From Candidatus Cardinium hertigii (lineage in GTDB: Bacteria; Bacteroidota; Bacteroidia; Cytophagales_A; Amoebophilaceae), in NCBI RefSeq assembly GCF_003788695.1, contig NZ_RARA01000016.1, positions 20,895 to 33,580 on the forward strand: a stretch of 12,686 nucleotides of DNA, in the 5' to 3' direction. Under the pieces are notes generated by a model. It worked only from the letters and a program-made list of their open reading frames with translations. It ran no database searches and was not told where the DNA came from. How positions within the stretch are numbered: the stretch's first letter is position 1; every line of letters starts with the position of its first letter. Shown piece after piece: positions 1 through 6,480 of this stretch. The position numbers were made by a program, and so were the translations under genes.

Positions 1-261
1 AACGCATACTGCCCTGTATAGAAGATCGCAACCTTTCCACTGCCAGCTAATATCCTTCTTATTATCTAGTTCATTACAAAATGTGGCATCATTTGTATGT
101 AATATACAATCCATTACGCTTTTATTGCTGCTGGGTATTCGCATCGCTCCTTGGTTGTTTTTTGCACAAGATTGTAGGGCAGCTGATAAAGATAAAGCCG
201 CTACGCTCTTTACTAAATAGCTATATGGTCTGATATGCAAATTGTTTTTATTTTTAGTCAT
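1..261 (-). CDS. Putative lipoprotein, N-terminal part only (cut by window edge)
   Basis: An open frame on the minus strand starts at ATG 261 and is still open at base 1, giving 87 residues. The protein has a basic, Asn/Lys-rich start, a hydrophobic segment (VAALSLSAAL) and a lipobox LQSC with the cysteine at residue 32, so it is most likely exported and lipid-anchored by the Lgt/Lsp pathway. The visible mature part contains several further cysteines and the motif WQWKGC; no known domain is recognisable. A second in-frame ATG at 279, created by an 18 bp tandem duplication, could add six residues; I chose 261 because the signal peptide is then of more usual length. No Shine-Dalgarno sequence is seen, which is normal in Bacteroidota. 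The rest of the gene lies outside the window, so its function is unknown. Confidence 0.7.
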   Translation of the reverse strand, partial: MTKNKNNLHIRPYSYLVKSVAALSLSAALQSCAKNNQGAMRIPSSNKSVMDCILHTNDATFCNELDNKKDISWQWKGCDLLYRAVCV

Positions 262-291
262 TTTGTTTTTATTAGTCATTTTGTTTTCGTT
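256..291. repeat. 18 bp tandem duplication spanning the lipoprotein start codon
   Basis: Two adjacent copies of an 18 bp unit (agtcattttgtttttatt at 256-273, and a copy with two changes at 274-291) each contain a CAT, that is, an ATG on the minus strand. The result is two in-frame start codons, 18 bp apart, for the lipoprotein gene at the left edge. Confidence 0.7.
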
Positions 292-322
292 TATTTATTT
301 ATAGTTTATAAAATTACGATCA

Positions 323-417
323 TATCCGTTCACTTGCGTGGCAGCCATATTTTATAGATTATTGATGATTTTATCCATATTGTGCTATTTCTAATTAGCC
401 ACACGACTGAACGGATA
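323..417. repeat. Small element bounded by inverted TATCCGTTCA
   Basis: TATCCGTTCA at 323-332 and its reverse complement TGAACGGATA at 408-417 bracket about 95 bp. The interior (ttgcgtggcagccatat and ttgatgattttatccat) recurs in the same orientation at 5874-5966. The TATCCGTTCA motif also occurs at 970-979, 6470-6479 (inverted) and 12087-12096, so it is a shared end or core of a dispersed repeat family in this genome. No coding capacity is seen. Confidence 0.65.
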
Positions 418-504
418 CTGTTTGTGAATATTTAAGTTGTTTTTTTCTTATATGTAACCATTTTGTTTAATTGTTTTTAAATTGTGTTTAATTGTTTTTT
501 AATT

Positions 505-530
505 TAAAAAGTATATGGATTTCCATATAC
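505..530 (-). terminator. Possible rho-independent terminator (minus strand)
   Basis: A perfect 9 bp inverted repeat, GTATATGGA (511-519) and TCCATATAC (522-530), with a 2-base centre is followed on the minus strand by TTTTT (506-510). The stem is AT-rich and therefore weak, and the nearest minus-strand gene upstream ends about 1 kb away at 1579, so a terminator role is uncertain; it could equally be a repeat fragment. Confidence 0.3.
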
Positions 531-968
531 CACTACTTATTCCTCATTACCATTACAAAGGCCTTTTCTTAGGTAATATCCGCCCCTTTCTAACAAATTG
601 CTAACAAACTATGGTTAATTGCTATTTACCTAGCCATAGAAATATTTTACTATTGATAGAACCAAGATCCTTTTTGTAATAAAAAATAAAAAAGGAATAA
701 AAATTCGTTGCTGAACTGAACAAATATAGCGGTTTTTTAGTTATTCCAAAATAACTTTATTGTTTTTTTCTATAAACTGTTTTTTTTATGTTCAACCATG
801 CATACATTAAGCGCTTTCCCAACTCAAAATATTGAATTCCAGTATAATATATATTTAGTTTAGTCGTTCCTATTTTTACCAGAAAGGTAAAAAGTCAAGC
901 ATAAATAATTGATATTATAGAGAAGATATGCTGGTCCAGCAAAAGTGTCCGTTCACGACCCTGGTAAG

Positions 969-1213
969 GTATCCGTTCAGTGAAGTGGCGTATGCGTATG
1001 CGTATCCGTATTCGTAAACCATTAGAAATAGGTACAAGTTCAATTGTGTGACCTATGCGTATTTATTCACGTTCGTTCCTAGCAATAATGCAATAATGCA
1101 AGATCATAAAAACGCGCCTTGAACAAAGCTGTGACTAGAAAATTTCAGTCTGAGAGCTGGTAGCAAATCAACCTGTTTAAGCCTACTCTTCGTCTTTGAA
1201 AAAGCTGGCTATG
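969..1213 (+). repeat. Dispersed repeat, copy A (inverted partner at 6107-6480)
   Basis: It starts with GTATCCGTTCAGTGAAGTGG and runs through a hexamer array (gcgtat three times, then ccgtat and tcgtaa, about 987-1016), then a segment ending caagttcaattgtgtgac, a cttgaacaaagctgtg segment, and cttcgtctttgaaaaagctgg. The same blocks occur in reverse orientation at 6107-6480, in a slightly different arrangement. No protein-coding frame is seen. The copies lie about 5 kb apart in inverted orientation around the ankyrin-mutS-tRNA block. Confidence 0.75.
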
Positions 1214-1530
1214 TTCCGCTTCGGAATTCAGTGTACTCGCATAGTGGGTACTATGCTGCGTGCACTTCACCCTCGCGCGCCTTGCCAGCTTTCCAAATCC
1301 ATTGAGTAGTCGTCTCTTCGTCTTTGAAAAGCTCGCTATGTTCCGCTTCGGGATTCAGTGTACTCGCATAGTGGGTACTATGCTGCGTGCACTTCACCCT
1401 CGCGCGCCTTGCCAGCTTTCCAAATCCATTGAGTAGTCGTCTCTTCGTCTTTGAAAAGCTCGCTACGCTTTACCCCACCAGATATATCATCTGGCGGGGA
1501 CCCCTGTACCGCTTCGGGATTCAGTGAAGG
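1188..1530 (+). repeat. Tandem repeat, 127-128 bp unit, two full copies plus a variant third
   Basis: Units begin with cttcgtctttgaaaa at 1188, 1316 and 1443. The first two are nearly identical and each contains the hairpin GCATAGT-GGGT-ACTATGC (1239-1256 and 1366-1383). The third copy diverges after about 25 bp. It carries an extra block of about 40 bp holding a different hairpin (CCCCACCAGAT at 1473-1483, ATCTGGCGGGG at 1489-1499, one A-C mismatch), then rejoins the unit at ccgcttcgggattcagtg and ends near 1520. The version with the extra block is also found at 12086-12187, suggesting it is the ancestral form and the tandem copies lost the block. The region is non-coding and relatively GC-rich for the window. 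Confidence 0.8.
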
Positions 1531-1578
1531 TGAATAACGGATACGAATAAAGACATTAAAAATACATATGCATTTCCC

Positions 1579-2622
1579 TCACTTCCCTTTCTCTCGTGCG
1601 ACTATATCGCGTAAAATATCGATATCGCCGACGTCAAATTTACCCCTATAGTCTAGAGTAAGCATTTCATCAGTAATAGCGTCCCATTGGCTGGGCGTTA
1701 AATTATCTCTTACCATACGTAATACATATGTAAACATTTCTATATCGTCTATACCACTCTTTAAAATATTCCTCCATGCGATAGGTCTGGGCAAATAGGC
1801 ACGTGCAAATACAGAAATACCATCTTTATTTTTTGCAAAAAGTTTTTCAATGGCCACAGCTTTACTACTGAGTTTAGCTATTCGATCAAATACATATTGA
1901 AATGCAAATTGTCTATTGCTACGAACAGCCATATGCAATGGTGTTCTGCTTTTTATATCGCTTGCACATAAACTATCTATAGACTGAAGCTTATGTACCA
2001 GCGCCTTTGTTACTTTGTCAAACCCCTTTTCAATGGCCAAATGTAGTGGCGTGAACCCGGTCTTTGGATCTTTTGAAGTGATATCTAGTGTTTTAGTTTC
2101 AGGGCACTCGTTTAGTAAAATCTGAGCTATTTCTTCTTTATTGTTTTTAAGCGCTATCAAAAGTGCAGTTGCATTATTGCCAACCTTATTAAGGTCAATA
2201 TATGGACAGTTAAGCAAATCCCTAACTATTTCTGCATTGCCTAGCTCTAGAGATCTACCAAAAGCTGTTCTTTTACTATTGAGACCAATTGAGTGTGGGA
2301 AATCATGTTTATAATTAGCAGCTGCGCCTGATTGGTTATCCTGATGAATACGTTCTAAAACTTCTTTTACTTTGTTACTGTCCTTAGCCTCTACTGCCAC
2401 GTATAGTATGAGTCCACCTTCATCTCTACTAATATCCTTCGTATTCTCCATATTTTGACGCCATTGTTCCACGCTTTCTTTCGCTTTATGCTCCAGAACT
2501 GTACGGCTACAAGCGCCAGAAGTGGAGGCTTGTAAAGGAAGAGATAAAGACAAAATCGACAGCCCTTTTATCCAAAAGTTATGCTTTTGATTATGCAAAT
2601 TCATTCGTTTCATATTTTTCAT
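1579..2622 (-). CDS. Exported ankyrin-repeat protein
   Basis: This 347-residue protein has a basic N-terminus followed by a hydrophobic stretch (about residues 18-33) ending STSGAC. It is therefore probably exported, either by signal peptidase I or as a lipoprotein on Cys38 with a weak lipobox. About five ankyrin repeats can be read: roughly 70-95, 117-145, 149-180, 188-217 (TGFTPLHLAIEKG) and 225-255 (SRTPLHMAVRSN); the TPLH signature is clear in the last two. Residues 260-347 show no known domain. Ankyrin repeats bind protein partners and have no catalytic role of their own, so in a host-associated bacterium a host-directed role is plausible but inferred. ATGs at codons 4 and 7 are alternative starts. 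The gene is transcribed divergently from mutS and flanked by repeats on its 3' side. Confidence 0.85.
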   Translation of the reverse strand: MKNMKRMNLHNQKHNFWIKGLSILSLSLPLQASTSGACSRTVLEHKAKESVEQWRQNMENTKDISRDEGGLILYVAVEAKDSNKVKEVLERIHQDNQSGAAANYKHDFPHSIGLNSKRTAFGRSLELGNAEIVRDLLNCPYIDLNKVGNNATALLIALKNNKEEIAQILLNECPETKTLDITSKDPKTGFTPLHLAIEKGFDKVTKALVHKLQSIDSLCASDIKSRTPLHMAVRSNRQFAFQYVFDRIAKLSSKAVAIEKLFAKNKDGISVFARAYLPRPIAWRNILKSGIDDIEMFTYVLRMVRDNLTPSQWDAITDEMLTLDYRGKFDVGDIDILRDIVAREKGK

Positions 2623-2948
2623 TTTGTATTATTGTTTTTTTTATAATTATAAAAGCTATTGATATGGTTAACAGCTTTACCATCACTCGCTTGAATATAA
2701 TTATCCAAGTACCTTCTCCAATATAATTATCCAAAGTACCCCCTTCCCTACCTCCCTAGAGAAGGTTACCCTTCAAGAGTTAATAATAAATAATTTTAAG
2801 AAAACAAAATTTACTGAGAAAGGTAACAGCTTTTTAGGATAAATCGTTTGCGACATTCAGCCCTAGGGAGCATGCTTTTACCTATTCTTTCCCCTAAATT
2901 CCCTACTTTTAGACTATTAACCGTTAGGTTTTCTTAACTTACGCTCCT
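2623..2948. promoter_or_regulatory. Divergent intergenic region between ankyrin gene and mutS
   Basis: This 326 bp region lies between two divergent starts and must hold promoters for both genes unless they are read from further away. I found no good match to the Bacteroidota promoter (TTG, about 20 bp, TAnnTTTG) on either strand; the closest on the plus strand is aatcgTTTG near 2844-2852, without a convincing TTG box. No gene is seen. A short tandem repeat (2694-2740) and two similar gg(t)taacagcttt segments (about 2667-2679 and 2822-2833) are present. Confidence 0.4.
2694..2740. repeat. Two direct copies of a 20-21 bp unit
   Basis: aatataattatccaagtacc (2694-2713) is repeated as aatataattatccaaagtacc from 2720 to 2740, one base longer, with six bases between copies. 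The unit lies in the divergent intergenic region and could be an operator-like direct repeat or simple slippage; nothing else supports a binding function. Confidence 0.5.
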
Positions 2949-5573
2949 ATGTCTAAGCCAATTGAGGGAACTCCATTAATGCGGCAATATTTTGCCATCA
3001 AGGAAAAATATCCTGGTGCATTGTTACTGTTTCGAGTAGGGGATTTTTACGAAACCTTTTTAGAAGATGCAGTTAAGACAAGCAAAGTATTGGGTATTGT
3101 ATTAACCAAAAGAGCTAATGGATCGGCCTCTAGTATAGAGTTAGCTGGTTTTCCCTACCATTCTCTGGAACTTTATTTGCCCAAATTGGTAAAGGCTGGC
3201 TACCGTGTAGCTATTTGTGATCAATTAGAAGATCCTAAACAAGCCAAAGGAATTGTACAAAGAGGCGTGACTGAATTGGTTACACCTGGACTTTCTTTTA
3301 GCGAAGCGGTTTTGGATAGCAAATGTAATAATTACTTAGCGGCTATTGTTTTCGAAAAAGAGCTATTAGGGATGGCTTTCTTAGACCTCTCTACTGGAGA
3401 GTTTTTGGTAGCAGAAGGCGCATGTGATTACATGCAAAAACTCTTGCAGCGTTTTGCCCCATCTGAGGTTATTTTTAATAAAAAACAACAGGCGTTATGG
3501 GATGATTTTGTTAAAGAGGATTTTGCGGTTTATGCCCTAGAAGATTGGATTTTTCAGTTTGACTATGCGTATGGTTTGCTAAATACCCATTTTGGGACCA
3601 GCTCGCTAAAAGGCTTTGGGATAACCGATTACGCTATTGGTATTGTTGCTGCTGGTGCTATTTTGAACTATCTAGCGGAAACTGAACACAAAGAAATCAA
3701 ACATATCAATTCTATTGCACGATTGGAGGAACATCAATATGTTTGGCTAGATCAGTTTACCGTTAAAGCCTTGGAACTGATTGTGCCACAACAGTTAGGT
3801 GGAACTGCCCTTATTGAAATACTAGACAGAACGGTCACCCCTATGGGTGCACGTCTACTTAAAAAATGGCTGTTGTTTCCACTTAAAGAAGCCTTGCACA
3901 TCCAAAAGCGTCTTTCTATTGTTGAATATCTGATAGACCATCCAACATTAGCAGCATTACTCGTAAGCCATTTAAAACAGATAGGAGACTTAGAACGCCT
4001 TATTGCCAAAGTAGCTGCTAGTAGGGTAAATCCGAGGGAAATGGTAGCCTTGAAAAGAGCATTAGAACAGATATATCCGATTCAAAAATCACTAGAAAAT
4101 AGTTTATTTCCCTTATTGCAAACATGCGGTTCCAAGCTTCATAACTGCCACGATTTGGTAGAAAATATTCAAAATAAATTGCAAGAAAATCCGCCTATGC
4201 TTATTAATCAGGGAGGGATTATTAAACCCCATGTTAATGATGCATTGGATGCGTTCAATGCCATGATCCATACTGGTAAAGATTATTTGGTACAATTGCA
4301 ACAAAAAGAGAGCCAACGGACCCGTATTCCCTCTCTAAAAGTCTCTTACAATCGTGTTTTTGGATATTATCTTGAAGTATCGAATGCGCACAAAAATAAA
4401 GTGCCAACGGATTGGATACGCAAACAAACCCTTGCCAATGCAGAACGCTACATTACAGAGGAATTAAAACATTACGAAGAAGATATTGTCCATGCAGCCG
4501 AACAAGCACAACTCCTAGAGCAGCAGCTTTATCAAGAATTAGTGCATGCCGCCCTAGAATTTATTCCACATATTCAAAAAAATGCCAAAATCATTGCACA
4601 GTTAGATTGTTATCTGGCCTTTGCCAAACAGGCAAGTGAACAGCATTACAGCAAGCCTATTATAGATAATAGTACATGGCTAGATCTTAAGGGGAACAGA
4701 CACCCTGTTATTGAACAACGGCTGCCCTTAGGCAAAACCTATATACCTAATGATATTTGGTTAGACCAAACGCAACAGCAAATCATGGTTATTACGGGAC
4801 CCAATATGGCTGGTAAATCAGCCCTATTGCGTCAAGTTGCTTTGACAGTATTAATGGCTCAAATAGGATCTTTTGTACCAGCTACTTCAGCACACATTGG
4901 CATTGTAGATAAAATATTTACCAGGGTAGGTGCATCGGATAATCTGGCCCAAGGAGAATCCACTTTTATGGTGGAGATGACAGAAACCGCTAGCATTATG
5001 CATAACCTTAGCGACCGTAGCCTTGTGCTCATGGATGAAATAGGACGTGGTACCAGTACCTATGATGGTATTTCTATTGCCTGGGCATTGGTAGAATATC
5101 TTCATAACCATCCACGTTATAAAGCTAAAACCCTTTTTGCTACGCATTACCATGAACTAAATGAGTTGACAGCAGAACTAGCTAGGGTCAAAAACTACCA
5201 CGTAGCTGTACAAGAAGTAAATGGAAAAATTCTTTTTTTACATAAAGTAGTAGCTGGTGGAAGCGAACATAGTTTTGGTATTCATGTAGCCCAAATGGCA
5301 GGAATGCCAACCATTATTTTGGAAAGAGCAACAGAAATCCTACAACATCTATCGGCCATCAGCGGAAAAATACCTGAAAAAGAGATTGTAACAGCATTAT
5401 CCCCAACAAAATACCAGCTAAAGCTTTTTGATGCAGATGCAGACTTAGGCTATTTACGCACTTTTCTAGATGAAATTGATATTAATACCCTTTCTCCAGT
5501 AGAAGCCTTACTAAAATTGAGTGAAATGCAAAATATCCTTAAAAAGGAAAGAAATAAACATAAAAATGAATAA
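2949..5573 (+). CDS. mutS: DNA mismatch repair ATPase MutS
   Basis: This is a full-length 874-residue MutS (E. coli MutS is 853). MutS dimers recognise mismatches and small insertion/deletion loops, then recruit MutL using ATP. The N-terminal mismatch-binding domain has the diagnostic Phe-x-Glu (F33 and E35 in GDFYE). The ATPase domain carries Walker A GPNMAGKS (617-624), the signature STFM (671-674), Walker B MDE with D696 and E697 followed by IGRGTST, and the switch histidine in FATHYHEL (H733). The C-terminal helical region ends in SPVEALLKLSEMQNILKK, typical of Bacteroidota. The ATG at 2949 places the first residues (TPLMRQYFAIK) as in other MutS proteins. No Shine-Dalgarno sequence is seen. 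All catalytic residues are intact, so the protein is predicted to be functional. The tRNA genes follow 66 bp downstream on the same strand. Confidence 0.97.
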   Translation: MSKPIEGTPLMRQYFAIKEKYPGALLLFRVGDFYETFLEDAVKTSKVLGIVLTKRANGSASSIELAGFPYHSLELYLPKLVKAGYRVAICDQLEDPKQAKGIVQRGVTELVTPGLSFSEAVLDSKCNNYLAAIVFEKELLGMAFLDLSTGEFLVAEGACDYMQKLLQRFAPSEVIFNKKQQALWDDFVKEDFAVYALEDWIFQFDYAYGLLNTHFGTSSLKGFGITDYAIGIVAAGAILNYLAETEHKEIKHINSIARLEEHQYVWLDQFTVKALELIVPQQLGGTALIEILDRTVTPMGARLLKKWLLFPLKEALHIQKRLSIVEYLIDHPTLAALLVSHLKQIGDLERLIAKVAASRVNPREMVALKRALEQIYPIQKSLENSLFPLLQTCGSKLHNCHDLVENIQNKLQENPPMLINQGGIIKPHVNDALDAFNAMIHTGKDYLVQLQQKESQRTRIPSLKVSYNRVFGYYLEVSNAHKNKVPTDWIRKQTLANAERYITEELKHYEEDIVHAAEQAQLLEQQLYQELVHAALEFIPHIQKNAKIIAQLDCYLAFAKQASEQHYSKPIIDNSTWLDLKGNRHPVIEQRLPLGKTYIPNDIWLDQTQQQIMVITGPNMAGKSALLRQVALTVLMAQIGSFVPATSAHIGIVDKIFTRVGASDNLAQGESTFMVEMTETASIMHNLSDRSLVLMDEIGRGTSTYDGISIAWALVEYLHNHPRYKAKTLFATHYHELNELTAELARVKNYHVAVQEVNGKILFLHKVVAGGSEHSFGIHVAQMAGMPTIILERATEILQHLSAISGKIPEKEIVTALSPTKYQLKLFDADADLGYLRTFLDEIDINTLSPVEALLKLSEMQNILKKERNKHKNE

Positions 5574-5639
5574 TTATTTTGAGAAAAATGAATGTTTGAT
5601 TAAATTCGTCTCAATTGGTATAGGGTTTATAACCCATAA

Positions 5640-5712
<73 letters not shown>

Positions 5713-5753
5713 CTTTTTTTGTGATTTAGTATATAGATCTCAAACGTAGCTTT

Positions 5754-5838
5754 GCCAGGATGGTGGAATTGGTATACACGCAAGACTTAAAATCTTGTGG
5801 CTTTGGCCATGCGGGTTCGACCCCCGCTCCTGGTACCA
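5754..5838 (+). tRNA. tRNA-Leu (anticodon UAA), CCA encoded
   Basis: This is a class II tRNA with a long variable arm (TGGCTTTGGCCAT). The acceptor arms GCCAGGA and TCCTGGT pair with a G-U at the first position; the anticodon stem is CAAGA/TCTTG with loop CTTAAAA (anticodon TAA at 5788-5790); the T-arm is GCGGG-TTCGACC-CCCGC. The discriminator A (5835) is followed by a genomic CCA (5836-5838), unlike the neighbouring tRNA-Gly. The end forms a 12 bp palindrome, CCTGGTACCAGG (5829-5840). Confidence 0.96.
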
Positions 5839-5873
5839 GGTTATCCCCTTACTATTAACTAATCATGCTTATA

Positions 5874-5966
5874 TATCGTATTTGTTCACATGCGTGGCAG
5901 CGATATTATATATAGATTACAGAAAATGGCTAATATTTAATAATTGATGATTTTATCCATTTTGTT
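5874..5966 (+). repeat. Second copy of the element at 316-378
   Basis: Bases from about 5874 match 316-378 in the same orientation: a diverged ttgttcac end, then tgcgtggcagc, atattatatatagatta and ttgatgattttatccat. This copy carries an extra insertion (cagaaaatggctaatatttaa) relative to the first and lacks the right-hand TGAACGGATA end. It is non-coding, just downstream of the tRNA genes. Confidence 0.6.
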
Positions 5967-5997
5967 AAAAACTACTTCTTTTAAAACTACTTTTTTT

Positions 5998-6041
5998 GCT
6001 TGATCAAAAAAAGCAGCCAAAAAAAATCAAGCGCTGGTGAA
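5998..6041 (-). repeat. Dispersed repeat of the type agcgcttgattttttttggc, copy 1
   Basis: On the minus strand this reads ttcaccagcgcttga, a T-run, ggctgc, a T-run, and then gatcaagc. The same sequence with minor changes is at 12417-12456 on the opposite (plus) strand, and a degenerate copy is at about 8025-8066. It probably belongs to a dispersed non-coding repeat family; no terminal repeats or gene accompany it. Confidence 0.6.
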
Positions 6042-6157
6042 AAAACTGCTGAAAAGAAAGGAAAAAAACCGAAAATCAAATCTCGCTCCTACGGAGCTCA
6101 GACAAATTGATTTTCTTTTGATTTTTTTCCTTTCTTTTCTTTCCACAGTTTTTTCAA
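6036..6157. repeat. Long imperfect inverted repeat (large hairpin)
   Basis: The left arm (about 6038-6079, purine-rich: gaaaaaactgctgaaaagaa continuing to aaaatcaaat) is complementary, with small gaps, to the right arm (about 6105-6157, ending ttctttccacagttttttc). The centre is a short GC-richer segment (ctcgctcctacggagctc). The stem would be some 40 bp long. The right arm is itself repeated at 6347-6401. It may form a cruciform or a strong bidirectional transcript end; there is no coding frame. Confidence 0.55.
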
Positions 6158-6480
6158 GGCGCATTTTTTTATGACTTGCATTATTTGCACTAGTCACACA
6201 ATTGAACTGGTACCTATTTATAATTGTTTACGAGTACGGATACGCATACGCATAGGCTACTCCACTGAGCGGATACCCGACAGATACATCTGGTGGGATA
6301 AAGCATAGCCAGCTTTTCAAAGACGAAGAGTAGGCTCAAACAGGCTGATTTTCTTTTATTTTTTCCTTTCTTTTCTTTCCACAGTTTTTCAAAGCGCATT
6401 TTTTATAAATTTATATTATTGCGCTATTTCTAAATACGAACGTGAAAAAATACGCATAGGCTACTCCACTGAACGGATAC
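6107..6480 (-). repeat. Dispersed repeat, copy B (inverted relative to 969-1213), two tandem units
   Basis: On the minus strand the first unit starts exactly at 6480 with gtatccgttcagtggagtag and the second at about 6276 with gtatccgctcagtggagtag; each passes through the same blocks as 969-1213 (the gcgtat array, caattgtgtgac, gcgcctt, cttcgtctttgaaaagctgg). The pyrimidine-rich block with ttctttccacag occurs at 6107-6157 and again at 6347-6401. The fold ccagatgtatctg at 6283-6295 corresponds to the hairpins at 1473-1499 and 12142-12155. The copy abuts the stop codon of the LRR lipoprotein. Confidence 0.75.

Larger units (their letters stand above)
292..968. other. Gene-free AT-rich region with short repeats
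   Basis: I see no convincing coding frame here. The stretch contains the TATCCGTTCA-bounded element (323-417), a direct repeat of gtttaattgttttt spaced 21 bp apart (465-505), a perfect 9 bp hairpin (511-530), and a second small hairpin AGTTATT-CCAA-AATAACT (739-756) followed by a T-rich run that would look like a terminator on the plus strand if a transcript reached it. Bases 665-700 can also pair weakly (TCCTTTTT with AAAAAAGGA). Confidence 0.6.

Noticed and set aside
969..1530. CRISPR array as an explanation of the repeated units
   Set aside because: The units are 127 bp or longer, adjacent without unique spacers, and no cas-like gene is present.
2840..2948. Promoter for mutS
   Set aside because: No match to TTG-N19-21-TAnnTTTG could be found with both boxes, so no site is called.
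3752..5153. Short frames inside mutS in other frames (3752-4009, 4113-4316, 4412-4639, 4887-5153)
   Set aside because: They lie entirely within the intact mutS gene and show no independent family features.
6214..6399. 61-codon minus-strand frame in the repeat region
   Set aside because: It consists of dispersed repeat sequence, including the gcgtat array and the pyrimidine tract, with no protein features.
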